A DNA stretch of 64,000 nucleotides from Hawksworthiomyces lignivorus (GCA_002917075.1 NTMA01000015.1:372001-436000); one strand, 5' to 3'; counted from the first letter of the stretch, positions 9,194-20,935 are shown. Notes: generated by a model from the letters alone, not told the origin. Translations and numbers: made by a program.

Positions 9194-11171
9194 TCAATAA
9201 ACTGCCTGTTCATCGCCTAGGTCCTCTACATTACATGTAACCAACTTGCCATCAATTTGGTCATGAATGTTAGGGATGAACAAGTACGAGAAGAGCATGC
9301 CGAGTCCGCCAGCCAGACCTGATAATATGAGCTGTATATTAGGCCATGCGTTGCCGGCCGTACTATGCATAATGACCAGAGCCGTGATAGCGCCTAGCTT
9401 CCCAGTCGCTGCTGACGCGCCGCAGCAAGAACACCGGTATCTGGTGGGGAAAATTTCCGTGGGTATGAGAAATATGAGACTGCTCGGACCTGGGACAGCA
9501 AGATATGTTAGACGGCAGTGATTTCAGTTTATCTAGAAAGAGTAGCCGCTCACCAATATGCAACACAAAGTGGCTTATACAAAGCATCACTACGGCAGCG
9601 AAATGAGCCGGACTATGATGAACCACACAGTAGACAATCCCTGCCAAGAGAAATATCACGGAAGCGGCGAGAAACGAGGCGGTGACAAATCGCTTTCGGT
9701 TTACGCGATTCACGATCGCGATAAAGCATATTCCACCGACTACCGATCCTACGGAGACTGTCGCAATGTACTGCGGTGGCAGCTCGACCAAGACATCGTA
9801 GATATTCCTGCAAGGCTTGCTGGTGTCGATTTGCCACAACGGAAGTCCGTTCGACCATCCAGGAACGGATGAACTATCACCGGAAGGAGAAACCCCACAC
9901 ATCGAGGCAGTGATCTGGACTGGAGGCGTCGCGGACCAGATATTGGCAAGCAAACGGCCGGAGTCAAGACTAAACCAAGAAAATGCTACTTCGGCAAGAA
10001 ACGACATCATGCAGATTCCAAGAAGTAGTAACCAATTCCGGTCTCGAATAAAAAATCCGACCGCTCCACCAGGAGAAGTCGGTTTGGCGTGGGCCCATAG
10101 TTGTTTTGGGTCGAGGAACTCAGAAGACTGCAGAGGCCTTTGCAAAGAGATGCGATGCCTGCCATACACTTGGGCGATATTTCTCAGCGCAGTGATTGGG
10201 CTGTCCCTCACCTCGAGCTGGTAGAGGCCGGATTCTGGAACGAAAATCGAAAGCACAAGGCCAAACACAGCCGGTAGCAGGCCTGCGGCCACGACTGTGC
10301 GCCAGAAGACATTCAATATCTGGCCGCACTCATCAATTGATGTGTTGCCTAGACCGCAATTCAGAAGCCGAAGCTTTTCGGACTCACTCCAACCTCGCAA
10401 TATAGATAATCCTACTAGCTGAACAAGAGCCTGGCCGAGGGCATGCATGAGGAATACAGCTGATACAAATGGTGCGCGCCATGACGATGACGTCCATTCG
10501 GAGGCGATGACAGCACATAATCTAGAACTTTAATTAGCGCATGTATTTACAAAAGGTGCAGGTATAGTTTATCTCACGGGTCTACACATATTAGCGCAGT
10601 GTCTGGCTGACTCGTGAACGGTTCGCAAGGCACGTCACTTACAGAGGGCTCCATTGCTGATACCGGCGAAACAGCGCCAGGAAGTGAACAAAGGGATGAA
10701 TGACAGGTTGCCAAGACCGGTACCGCTTTCGATGGTGTAGAGGTTCGACACTATCACTAGACTGAGCGATATTCGATAAGCGTTCAATCGTCCGAGACGG
10801 TCTCCGAGTATGCCGAACATGAGCTGCCCGGCAAGTGCTCCAAGAAGGGTAAAGGCATTGATTAGGGTGTCATCACCGGCGCCGTTGGGAAAGTAGATGA
10901 AGGCGACTCCGGGCAGAACGGCATTGGCGGCGAAGAGGTTGTAGGAGCCGGCCAGGAGACCAGATGAAGCGAGTAGCCAGACACGCCAACTCCACGTGTT
11001 GGTATCTATGCGATACCGTACCTTCTGTTGATCCTGCAGCTGTTAGAGACCAGATTAATCTGTCATACTGATGCCACATGTAGGGCAGAAATTCCGAAGG
11101 TGAATGATGGGCCGTGGGAAGAGAAGCCAGGAATAGCTTACCTCAGACATATATTCCGGTAGCCTGACCAT
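9194..11171 (-). CDS. Phosphate:H+ symporter-like MFS transporter, paralogue 1
   Basis: Membrane transporter resembling the PHS/Pho84 branch of the MFS. Minus-strand exons are 11171-11142, 11033-10643, 10581-10578 (4 bases), 10521-9554 and 9489-9194, giving 562 residues. Features in order: GLLAGSYNLFAANAV (TM1), GQLMFGILGDRLGR (MFS loop 2-3), YPLCAVIASEWTS read only if the 4-base exon is used, a long central loop, FIRDRNWLLLLG, a Cys-containing external loop before TM9 or so, and PSSLIFLIPTEIFPTRYRC near the C-terminus. The last intron restores HIGPSSL. A shorter start at 11150 (MSE) is possible. Divergent from its paralogue at 12345. Substrate is inferred from family only; phosphate carriers also take up arsenate, which makes its place beside the arsenic genes notable. 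Confidence 0.85.
10578..10581 (-). other. 4-base micro-exon ACCC in paralogue 1
   Basis: The upstream exon ends CTC-T at 10643 before GTAAGT. TGTGTAG precedes ACCC, GTGAGA follows it, and the next exon starts A-TTA after TTCTAG. Joined, the codons read L-Y-P-L, matching the YPLS motif that the intact frame of the third, unspliced relative has at the same position. Confidence 0.75.
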
Positions 11172-12344
11172 CTCAGTGCTGGTTTGATTCCGGCTCGTTG
11201 TGTTGTTGCAGCAATCGTCACATAAGGACGTACCTATTGCACACTGGAGGCCGATCAGATTGGGGCGGGCAATGAAGGTAGGTATGAAGTCACGATTTAT
11301 GACGATGGAAAAACTAGTGGATCGCGAACAATAGTTATGTCTCCTTAAAGCTTAGAGAAGAGAGTGGCCGACTTCTGTATGTGCTGAGAAGAGCCAAGAG
11401 TGAAGCTTCTTAAGCAAAATCCCCAGAGGCTGTAGCCGCTCCGAATTGACAGGTCTCTAGGCACAGCCATGACTCTCAGCCTCATCGCGTGGTGACAGGA
11501 CTGTTGCCCTGCCGTATTGTCTTGTCAGCCGGCATGATAGGACGAAATGGTTGTGGAAATGTAACAAGCTTCCGCAAGCATCAGTACGGGGCTGCTGCAT
11601 ATAGGGTTTGTGGTATGCCCGTTGCTCCCTCTAACCTTGCGATGCACCTGACTCGCCAATCAGGTGTTGTCACTGACATACTCCCTGATGTGACATTATT
11701 GGCCAGCCGTCTCTAATTGCCAAAGCTAAGGTTCCCACTAAGCCTTGCTTGATATGAGTGCATCCACACCAAGAACCCTTGCTTGGTCCTTGCGTCGACT
11801 TGCACAAGTCAGGCAGACTCAGTCTTTGCCCTCGAATTCAGCCCTCGCCCGAACATCACTGGCAAGCGAACTGGTTAATGCACCGCGCAACAGGGGTTGC
11901 GCGTGCATATCTGGACCATGCCACCTGTGATTGGTGCGTATCGGGTAATGTCAGTCCCGAGTAACGATTGGCCGAGATGGTCAAGCGGCCTGTGGATACC
12001 GGACTTGCTCCCACAGCTCACCCCGTACCGTCGCCCGAATCCTCCTTCTTTCTCCCGTTTATTTTTCCTAGACGGCAATTCGATGTCTTCTTTCGACCAC
12101 GGCGCCATCCCTATCTCCAGCTTCTACTCTATTTTCAACTCGAGTCGCGCGGCAGCTTCTTTGTGTCAACTGTTCTTAAGGTTCTAGGGAACTGGAAAAG
12201 CGGGCAGTCTGTGCTATACAACAAACAACGGTCTCGGGTGTAAGTCTGTCGCAGGGACTCTTGACGAACACTCCGCGAGGCGATAAGGTCTTAGCAAGCA
12301 GCCTCACGCATAATAAGTGATTTCCTTTCCGTTCTCAACTGGCC
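11172..12344. promoter_or_regulatory. Divergent intergenic region between the two PHS-like genes
   Basis: 1.17 kb that must hold both promoters. Open frames at 11875-12243 are proline/arginine-rich and overlap each other on both strands; none is recognisable. No repeat seen. Confidence 0.45.
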
Positions 12345-14610
12345 ATGACGTCGTCGCCAGACTGGACGTTTGGTTTGCTCCGCGTGACCAAAAAGCGCGG
12401 TTTCCTAGGCTTCGACAGCAGTGCATTGTCGCCGCAGGAAATCGAGGTGCGGTCCCTTCCTCCTCCCTCCTAATACCTGGTTCCCTAGACGCCAGTGCTG
12501 GAACTTACTTCTGCTTCCCACCCCAACTTTCATGTCTGCAATGTACCCACTCGGCTTGCAGAGTTCGTCACTCCATTTGACATTCCTTGGACTGTCCTTA
12601 TGTCCAAACCCACCCAAAACAATCTCCCCAACATGAAGCTGCGAGGCTATCACAATCTAACTACCAAGCACAGGACCGGCATCAACTCAGAGGTGAAATC
12701 GATCTGAACCCATGGAATCTTCGCATCTGGGCCGTTTCTGCTTCAGGGTTCCTTACCGGATCCTACAATCTCTTCGCTACGAACGCCGTCTATGCATCCA
12801 TAGCATTCGTGTACTTTCCAGATGAAGGGTGGCCGAGTCTCTTGATGAACATCTGCACTCTCCTCGGCTCCGTGCTTGGCCAATTGCTTTTCGGCTTTTT
12901 GGCTGACCTGTTTGGCCGGACGCGTCTTTACGGCATCGAGCTTGTCATTGTTATCGTTTCCACTCTTAGTCTAGCGTTTAGTGGAGCCGGATACGATTCC
13001 ATGTCTTTTCTCGCTCTCTTCTCTTTCTGGAGATTCGTCACTGGCCTGGGCCTCGGAGCAGAATGTAGGATGCCCCTCAATCACCGGTCATGATTCACTT
13101 GCTAACTGTCTATAGACCCGTAAGTCATAACCCGTTTATAATACAACTGTCACGAATATGCTGGTGTTGACCAGCTATGAAGCCTCAGCGCCGTGATCAC
13201 GTCCGAGTGGTCGTCGACTTCTGCAAGGGCTATGATGATATCATCGATCTTCATCATGCAGCCCATCGGGCAAGCCCTGGCCCAACTGGTCAGTCTCTTT
13301 GTCCTCCTCGGTCGGGATCGCTCCAACAGCCTCCAGGCTATGAATTGTGGCTTGGATTCAAAGTACGAATACGAGTGTCGTAAGTCCGTGGATGGCCTCT
13401 GGCGCATAGTTATCGGTGTCGGAGCCATCCCGGCTGTTTTCGCCATATTCTTCCGTTTTATCCTTCCAGATTCCGGCCTGTACAATCTGGAAGTAAGAAT
13501 ACGATCACAAGTTGCACTCAGTCGTGCTACGCAATTTTATAGAATCCCTCTCACATCGAGGTTCAGACCTCTACAACCGGCCGATGCTCGGGTGCCTCCT
13601 CAACAGATCGAGCCCATTCAATTTTCACGACAAGACCTCTACCGGTACTTCATTGAAGACCGGAATTGGCTGTACCTGCTCGGGACAGCAAGCACATGGT
13701 TTTTCTTGGACTTTGCGCTTTATGGATTCGGTCTCGACAACCGCGCCGTTCTGGCAGAGATATGGGCCACTACGAATGTGCCAAATATCGACTCTAATCT
13801 CCCTTGTTGGAACTCATCCTTGCCTGGTGGCTCTTCGGTCCTACCTACGTGGAAGACGGGCATCCCCGTATGGCAGACAGATGCCACGAGACCCTGTAAC
13901 ACTATAGATGGCGTTCTTCTGCAACAAGCAAAGCAGTATCTTCTCACCATATCTGTAGGGTCAATTTGCGGCTGCACAGCATTTATCTTCTCTGTGGACT
14001 ACGTTCGCCGGAGGCAATTTTTGACAATCTCCTTCGTCAGCCTTGCTGTTCTGTTCAGCATAACTGGCGGGGTCTATTACAGAGTTCACAATGGCCCGAG
14101 ATCTGTGGCAACCACGGCGATGGTTGGCATCTGCCACTTCGCCTTTAATTTTGGTAACTCTGACCTATTTCATCCATCTTGCATAACTCTCTTGAAACAA
14201 AAAGTTGACTCGAGATAATGACAGGCGCCAACAGTTTGACGTTCTTGATACCCGCCGAGATCTTCCCTACCGCATACCGCTGCTTCTCTCATGGCATCTC
14301 CGCAGCGGGAGGAAAGTTGGGGAGCATCTTCGCCATCTTTATGGTTTACGGTATCAGCACGGCATACAACAGTTCCACCAAACAGGGCCTGATATTCCTC
14401 CTTTTTGCCTGTATCGGCGCGGTGGGGACCATCTTCTCATGGGCGTATATTCCGGATATACAGCGGCGGACTCCTGAAGGGAAGTTGGTTAACAGAGAGC
14501 TCGAAGAACTAGGAGAGGGGCTTAGGAGAGCCGAATCCGAAGGCCAGGTTTTCACGGTGAGGAATAAATGGTGGAAACAAAGTCAGAGGCTGAGGTTAAG
14601 ACGCAAGTAG
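12345..14610 (+). CDS. Phosphate:H+ symporter-like MFS transporter, paralogue 2
   Basis: Paralogue of the 9194-11171 gene. Exons 12674-13064, 13116-13119 (4 bases), 13183-14153 and 14225-14610 are well supported; the 12674 exon is 391 bases, identical in length to its counterpart. Motifs: GFLTGSYNLFATNAV, GQLLFGFLADLFGR, YPLSAVITSEWSS across the micro-exon, MQPIGQALAQLVSLF, FIEDRNWLYLLG, the Cys-containing loop, ANSLTFLIPAEIFPTAYRC and a charged tail. The first exon is less sure. 12345-12446 (34 residues ending EIE before GTGCGG) joins in phase over a 227-base intron, giving 617 residues. The same exon can instead join 12489-12707 to encode a separate 106-residue protein that I do not recognise. 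Likely a plasma-membrane proton-coupled carrier; substrate not shown. Confidence 0.85.
13116..13119 (+). other. 4-base micro-exon ACCC in paralogue 2
   Basis: GAA-T ends the exon at 13064 before a 51-base intron (branch GCTAAC, acceptor CTATAG). ACCC is followed at once by GTAAGT, and the next exon opens C-CTC-AGC at 13183. The result is E-Y-P-L-S-A-V-I-T-S-E-W. The other acceptor (CCAG at 13174) runs into a stop. Confidence 0.8.
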
Positions 14611-15187
14611 TATATGACGAGACATTATTCAATCTGGGGCTTTGACGGATATGCTGCAGAGTACTCTATGTAGACAAAAATCATGGCTAAATACGATTGG
14701 GAGCAGAGGTATCCGAGGAACGCGTTAAGTTTATTGGGTCGTTACGAATGCAAATCTAACTCTACTGCACATTCCTCCCAAGCGATCGTTACCATGCTAC
14801 AGCGCAGAGCCACTAGCGACATAGTTTTCTTCTACTTTAGTCATTTTCGGACGCGGGCTTTATATTTAGTAGAAAAGAAGACCACACGCCTTTTCGATAA
14901 TTACCTCTCCTTAGGTGGGAAACAGTTCTTGTTCTCTCGACTGTAAGTATTTGGGCTAGAAACCTCACCGCCGCCTTAAAACCAATTCTGTAATGCGTTT
15001 GTTCTATAGGATCATCCCAGGCCAAAGTTAGTCATTACGTGAGATGTGAATTTTACTGAGACTGAAACAAGGATGAAACTAAAAACTAATTCTCCACCTT
15101 ATTCAATTCGCGCTGTATTCTGGGAGATACTGTTTTGGTTTCTCTCGTGTCAGAAAAAAATGTACTAGTTAAAGAAAACGAGCTGTA
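14611..15187. other. Intergenic, no gene seen
   Basis: Convergent 3' flanks of the PHS-like gene and the arrestin-like gene. No supported coding or repeat signal. Confidence 0.5.
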
Positions 15188-16702
15188 TCATCCACTGTGA
15201 CTCACATCATCTTGGCTTAGAAGTGCCGCCTTTCCTAGGCAAGGGGATTCTGTGTCTTGCTGTGTGCAAGACGGATCACTAGGCTGGGTCGCGCGCGGAT
15301 AAGCAACTTGGAGGGGGACTTCGCAATCTATATGATTGGCATAAACGCCGTGAGGACGAATTCGAAGTAGTAAGGAATAAGAGCGGACAATGAGTTTGCT
15401 GCAGAAATCAGGTTGCAATCTTTGGCTCAAGTTGATATGGATGCGAATAGACGAAGTCCATGAGCCAGACCCGCTTCTACCGTATGCAAGCGGTGGTCGG
15501 TCCAGAACCTCCGAGGATCTTCTACCAGAAGACGAATCCGATAATGTGATGGCATCGCTATGGTATTCTGGTGGCGCAGTTACCCTGTCTGCCGTCCCAC
15601 TTTGGACATGGACCGGGGGTGTATAAGTCCACTCGAGGTTTTGGAATTTTGAGTCGCCGAGGTTCAACACGTCATCGTGTAGTCTAAGGTCCTCATTATC
15701 CTTGAGTAACGTCTGCTTGGGAAGGCAGGGGATGCTCTTGGTAGAGTAGTAGGTCTTTGCCCTCAGTCCAGATGTCGCATGCAAGGTCAGCTTGCGTAGC
15801 TGCCGAATTGAGATGGTCGAGCCGAGCAGGGACAGGCGAACGACGTACTCTGTGGAGGCGTTAGACGTTTCGGGAGTGTAAACTAGTGGTGCGGGTTCCT
15901 CGGCTACAAGACTGAGAGTCCCCAAGAATCCGCCGAGCATATTCTTCCACAGTGGCGTCCCGGCTCTGAAGACGAATTCAACTGGAAAGCTCGGGAGGTG
16001 CGTAGGTGGCCATATGTCTACATATGGGAGAAACTCGATATCCTTCTTTGCTGTGACAGTTGAGGAACGTCCCGTCTTTTCAGCTTGTTGTATCTCGAAA
16101 TGGACTACAGCTCGTACCGAGTACGTAATTGCGGCTTTGGGTCGAGGAACCGAGGGCCATCTGTTGACATAGGATTTGGTGATGTTAAATGATGGAGGGA
16201 GATACTGACATTGCATCGGCCGCCCATCACTGGCAATTTCACGCGTATCGGGCATGACAAACCGGAAGGGGAAGCTGTAGGTATACCCAGGGCTAGGAGT
16301 TGAGAGATTTTGACTTGAGAGTAGTCCAGGCGGGTGTTTGATGTCCAAAAACTGTTTTTATTTAGTGAACATGAGCGACAAAGTTATTGGACGGCAAACC
16401 CACCTTCTCAGCACACCGAAATTCAATAAGGCTCGGGTGATTTGCGACAACAAAGGCTGCTTGAAATCCTAGAATTCCAATTCTGATTAATAATACGTTC
16501 TTGAGAGGATATTGTTGGAAAGACTACCCTCGAGGTGGATTTCGGCGCGGGTCACGCTCATCCTAGACTTGGTTGACAGGCAGATTCGTCCCTCCAGCGA
16601 GTCTCCGGGGCGCAGGCACTCGGGCTCAGTTCGGCATGCGCCGCACTCGAAGATCTCAATAGCTAGTTTGACATCTGCGTGCATACTCGGATCAGTCACC
16701 AT
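15188..16702 (-). CDS. Arrestin-like (alpha-arrestin) domain protein
   Basis: Probable endocytic adaptor for membrane transporters. Minus-strand exons 16702-16528, 16468-16404 and 16351-15188 give 467 residues in frame. The N-terminal part has the arrestin-N pattern: LRPGDSLEGRICLSTKSRMSVTRAEIHLEG. It is followed by a hydrophobic strand FQAAFVVANHPSLIEF and then the FPFRFVMPDTREI and ITYSVRAVVHFE strands of the fold. A C-arrestin-like half and a Ser-rich region (SDSSSGRRSSE) follow. Donor 1 (GTAGTC) is weak but is the only one that keeps phase; a run-through frame stops after SRTYY. I see no PPxY motif, which classic Rsp5-binding alpha-arrestins carry. Standing beside three MFS genes it could regulate carrier turnover, but that is only a suggestion. 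Confidence 0.75.
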
Positions 16703-17927
16703 AGTTAAAGAGCAGCTACTGTTGTAGAGTAAATGATCCGTAATTGCTGGTTCTCAGCACAAGAAGAACCGCTGGCTCTTTAGATAAAGGAAAGGGAAAT
16801 GGAGCAGAATGGGCTGGATGATGTCTCCAATCTCCGGCTGTGCTACGGGATCCATCTAGAGGATATTATGCTACATGCTCTCTAGGATTAAATATGTAGG
16901 TGTGAGGTTCCATGGCCCTGCACGTTTCCAGACGAACTGATATATCCAATCACCATGCCGACGTGACAGATACCCTGCAACTTCCCCCGTAGCGTAGTTA
17001 GTTAGGCGCTGGGTGAACCTGTCAGAGGGTACACATGGAGAGGCCCATTTATTTGACCAATCAACGAAGTGGCAGTCCACAGCCTGAGGCACCAATTTCT
17101 GTACTATTAAAAGGTGAGGCAATTAGGGGAGATCACTCCTATTTAGCCATAGTCATCTGAATTAATCAATCAACGTGCTATCCGACAAAACCTGTCTCGA
17201 GGTTGCGGGGTTCGATTCCCGCCAGGGCACAACTAAATATGCGAGTTTTTTCCGATGGAAACTCATACCCCTGCCGTTGACTAAATAGGACAAGTCGTTT
17301 CTGGGTACGCCTTTATGGTGTCTGGCAAACAAGCCAGCAAAAGTTTAATGGGAAGACATGGTACGTACAGTACGCATATAACGAGAATTCGCGAAGAAAA
17401 AGATTATTAGTAGGACTTACTATTTACCCCGCAACTTGCGCGGCTGTGCGGTAGGATTGTGGAGTATTTGTATACTTATGCTGAATTACCGATATCCATG
17501 ACAACTGTCACTCCGACGACATGATTGGATAAACTCTAATTGGATTCTGCAGAAACTATTGTGTTACAAACCTAGCATCGACCTAAAAGCTTTCACCCAG
17601 ACAACTCTATTCTTGAATGCACTCAAGAGAGAAAGCCCTGCCGTCCCAGCACGCTGCTCCCCAGCCCGATCCTCAGATTGACCAGTATCAACAGAACTCA
17701 TACTCACATCACACTGCTGTCGTTCAAGCAAGCCATATACAAAGATTACTATGTCCACTACTAGCTAACACGGGTTGTAACTATTTTCGATTAAAGTACG
17801 GAGTATAATATGGCTCGATCCCAACATTAAGTCAACTCACTGCAGAGTCTCTGAGACTGGGCCGTCCAGTTTGTAGATGAAGTTCAACAGCATGTATGTA
17901 TAGTATGATATGTGTATACCGCAATGT
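16703..17927. other. Intergenic with a tRNA 3'-half
   Basis: 1.2 kb without a supported gene. It contains the tRNA fragment at 17199-17230; the rest is unremarkable. Confidence 0.5.
17199..17230 (+). pseudogene. tRNA 3'-half remnant
   Basis: GCGGGGTTCGATTCCCGC forms a perfect T arm with the invariant TTCGATT loop, followed by CAGGGCAC as an acceptor 3' strand. A matching 5' GTGCCC strand, D arm and anticodon arm are absent upstream, so it is a truncated copy, perhaps left by a tRNA-derived SINE or an integration. Confidence 0.5.
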
Positions 17928-18621
17928 TCACAATCGCCTTCTTTCCTCCAGCATTGCCTCCATCTCCTCTGGCGCCTCCTCGCCAAATTCCTTCAAAGAA
18001 TGCTGCGTATTTTCAAGGCACGCTTGCAGACATGTAATGTACCGAATGGCAGATTCAATCGTGTCAACCTTCGTGGCGGCATTGCGATTGGCTTGAGCTG
18101 CTTTATCAGCCGCTGATGCTGCTGGTGCGGGAGGCTCAACATCTCCAGAACGTTCACAGCATTTCTTTGACAGGAGCACTGCCAGCTCCACCAAAGCTTC
18201 TTTTAAATGATCTCGGCGAGTTTGCTCCGCTGCTTTTCGTTGGTTTCGTTTGACTCTAAAAGTATTGTGTACTTGAAGTTCCGTTAGCTATGAGAGAAAT
18301 TCTCTAACGTCTAGATAGAAACTTACTGGCTTGTTCTAACGTTGACGTTGGCTGCAATGTCGTTTTTGACTTAATCAGTCGTGGGACTGCTGCCACCAAC
18401 TTCCTGGATTCCGCCTTCGGAGCTTCGTCAAGGCGCCGGTTGTGTTCCGAGTAACTTCTCGGAATGTGTCTCGGAGTCTGTTTGTCTCTGTATCTCCCTG
18501 GGGCAACCGGGTCATTTCTGAGACTGCACGTCCTCAGAGAGTGTTCAGAGTTAGTCCAGAGCTCAGAGACTCTCGAAGAAGGCTGCGGTGTGTCGATGTT
18601 AACAATCGCTGCAACATTCAT
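17928..18621 (-). CDS. bHLH transcription factor (Ino4-like)
   Basis: Exons 18621-18327 and 18271-17928 on the minus strand give 212 residues. The N-terminal 98 residues are low-complexity and Ser/Thr/Arg-rich. The second exon carries the basic region RVKRNQRKAAEQTRRDHL (H/E/R pattern), helix 1 KEALVELAVLLSKK, a long loop rich in Ala/Pro, and helix 2 ATKVDTIESAIRYITCLQ. It ends in an acidic coiled tail EEAPEEMEAMLEERRRL. The acceptor at 18272 (CTTCAAG) fits because it lies 13 bases after a GCTAAC branch site and keeps phase; the nearer TTTTAG would shift the frame. Likely nuclear, dimerising regulator. Yeast Ino4 works in phospholipid control, but a target cannot be read here. Confidence 0.82.
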
Positions 18622-19837
18622 GTCGCTGGTATCTAGCGACGTAGTCTTCTTGCTCTTATCACGGCTTTCTGGCTGTACTCAACGAAGTCGTTTCCGCTTG
18701 CTAATGGATTAACTTTGGCCCTGACTTTTGGTCGCAGCAAGTAAACTCTCGAAGGAAGTGTCATAACGGTTTATCATGGATCAACGAACCCCACAAAGCC
18801 AATCATGTCTTGGGGATGACAGGGTCCCAGGTGACACGAGCCAGAGGTACCTACTCTCCACAATGTACAGCTATCACTTTGCCCGATCCATTTCATTAGG
18901 CGCCTTTCGCAGCCACATCTCCTCGTCCTTAACTCACTAGGGCCAACCATATTAGCGAGATTACCCCATTAAAAAGACATGAATATACTCGTTAAGAATT
19001 TCCTTCTTTAAAGTTGCCGTTGTACTCCGTACTGTTGCTGCTTTAACCTGCTTAGGTGGTATGCCTTAGTATGTCCCTACAGCACAGCTATAGATCCTGG
19101 ATTTTGGTCATGCGACCAGAGCTGCTAATCTAAAACAAAAAAAACACCCCAAAAGCACGCTTGCAAAGATTCCTCTTTGGATTCCCTAGCTCAGAACCCG
19201 ACCAACTGACTTCCTTTATCTACCTTGCCTGTCCCTTTCTACTGCAACATGCATGGCACAAGAAGCCAATAAACCTGATCTGTGTAAAACTCGGTATACT
19301 AATACGGAATAACACTCCGTGGCGTGTCAATCCTATTTGTTGGGCTATCCAATGATTAGCCATGCTGCACATAGACTTCGTAAACTAGTCTGAAGATTCT
19401 TCGTGATGGCAAGACCGTGTTAACAAGCCAACAGCACAGGGGACTCGCCACCATCCTGTCAATATCCGCTCAATACTTGATCGTTCTGCCACTAATCACT
19501 CCGGGAAACATGATAACCATAGCTGGCAATCTATTATCATAATTAATCCCAGTTTGGACACCGACAATGCATCTTGCTTAGAACTGACTGCCCTGGCTAA
19601 CGTACAAGGATGCTGAGATTAACCATGTGCTCTAGGTTCAAGTCGAATAGAGTGAATAGAAGCTGCGCCATATTTTCGTATCAAATATATCGAGTTTAGT
19701 ATAGATTACCACATTAGCTACAGCATCGATTATGTATATATATTAGCATCCCGCCCGTCAGTTCCCGGGTCTTCTTGAAAAGTATCTTCTCTAACTAATG
19801 TTGCTAGCCTACTTTCAACCGAGAACTATTTGATACC
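18622..19837. other. Intergenic with dispersed repeat copy 1
   Basis: 1.2 kb upstream of the damaged Pho84-like gene. It contains the repeat at 18997-19093; no supported coding frame. Confidence 0.5.
18997..19093 (+). repeat. Dispersed repeat flanking damaged genes, copy 1
   Basis: Shares AATTTCCT.CTTTAA, CCTGCTTAG, ATGC and AGCACAGCTATAG with 21546-21635 in the same order and orientation. About 90 bases, diverged with small gaps. Confidence 0.55.
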
Positions 19838-20935
19838 ATGGAAAAGTTCCAAGCCCCTGAGCCGTCGTCCGTGGGCATCACGGAAGACAAGAGCCTAGAT
19901 GATCGCCGTACCTTCGACGTCAAGACAGGCGAGCTTGGTCCGATAGCAGCGAATATCGACAATCGTAGGCTAGCTCTTGCAGAGGTCGACAATGTGCGAA
20001 TTGGTTTCCCCCACATCCGGGCCGTTGTGGTGGCCGGATCTGGATTCTTCACAGACGCATATGACCTCTTCAGCGCCAACTTCATCACTACTATGATTGG
20101 GTTAGCCATGTACCCCACACATAGCATCTCATCCGCAGGCGACACAGCTATCAAGCTGTCTACGACTTCCGGCGCTATCATTGGTCAAGTTTTATTTGGC
20201 TGGCTTGCCGATAAACTAGGCCGCAAGAAAATGTACGGCCTGGAACTTATTATCATCCTGGTCGGTACATTTGGGCAAAGCATCAGCGGCTCTGGTCCCG
20301 GGCTCGCATTCCTAGGCCCTCTGATCTTGTGGAGAGTGTTGATGGGCGTAGGTGTGGATGGTGATTACCCCCTATCTTCTGTCATCACATCCGAATTTGC
20401 GACGGTAAAGTGGCGCGGGGCGTTTATGAATTCTGTGTTTGCCATGTAAGTGTTAATTCTATTAGTCTTGCTGCTAGACCATCACTGGTCGGAATGCTAA
20501 CTTCTCCAACATAGGCAAGGATTCGGAAACTTTGCTGCTGCCATGGTTTCCTTCGTTTGCGTTGTGGCGTTCAAAGACGCGCTCATTGTCGCCAGCAAGT
20601 CCTCTGAGTGCGTAGGAGATTGCTAGGTTGCCGCAGACAAAATGTGGAGAACCATTATCGCTTTTGGCGCCTTACCGGCCGTGTGCGCTCTTTATTTCCG
20701 GCTGACAATCCCCGAAACGCCACGCTATACGCTGGACATCTCGCTTGATATCGAGAAAGCCAAGGTGGACGTCGAAGCTTACCTGGGAGGCAAAAGCGGT
20801 GGAACGATAGATGTGAACCAAGAAGCGGCAGCCCTCATCCGACAGCGCGAGTCCAAACCTAAGGCAACATGGAAAGAGTTCTACCATCATTTCAAAGAAT
20901 GGAAGCATGGGAAAATCCTTTTGGGTGCAGAACAG
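19838..20935 (+). pseudogene. Truncated Pho84-type phosphate transporter with a nonsense codon
   Basis: Exons 19838-20447 and 20516-20935 encode the first half of a Pho84-like inorganic phosphate:H+ symporter. Features are GSGFFTDAYDLFSANFI (TM1), GQVLFGWLADKLGRKKMYG (loop 2-3), WRVLMGVGVDGDYPLSSVIT and RGAFMNSVFAMQGFGNFAAA across the intron. An in-frame TAG at 20624 replaces the codon after SECVGDC (probably CAG). Coding similarity then continues through KMWRTIIAFGALPA, IPETPRYTLDI and WKEFYHHFKEWKHGKILLG. It stops at 20935 just before the expected SWFFLDVAFYG block; the C-terminal half is missing. Typical full length is about 570-590 residues. A protein from the first reading frame would be about 235 residues and non-functional as a carrier. 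Confidence 0.88.

Noticed and set aside
16487..16527. Arrestin-like gene as a pseudogene ending SRTYY
   Set aside because: A donor at 16527 (GTAGTC) with acceptor before 16468 keeps phase, and the total length is a multiple of three.
18253..18271. Apparent phase mismatch in the bHLH intron at the TTTTAG acceptor
   Set aside because: The upstream acceptor CTTCAAG at 18272, correctly spaced from GCTAAC, gives one continuous frame through RVKRNQRKAAEQ.
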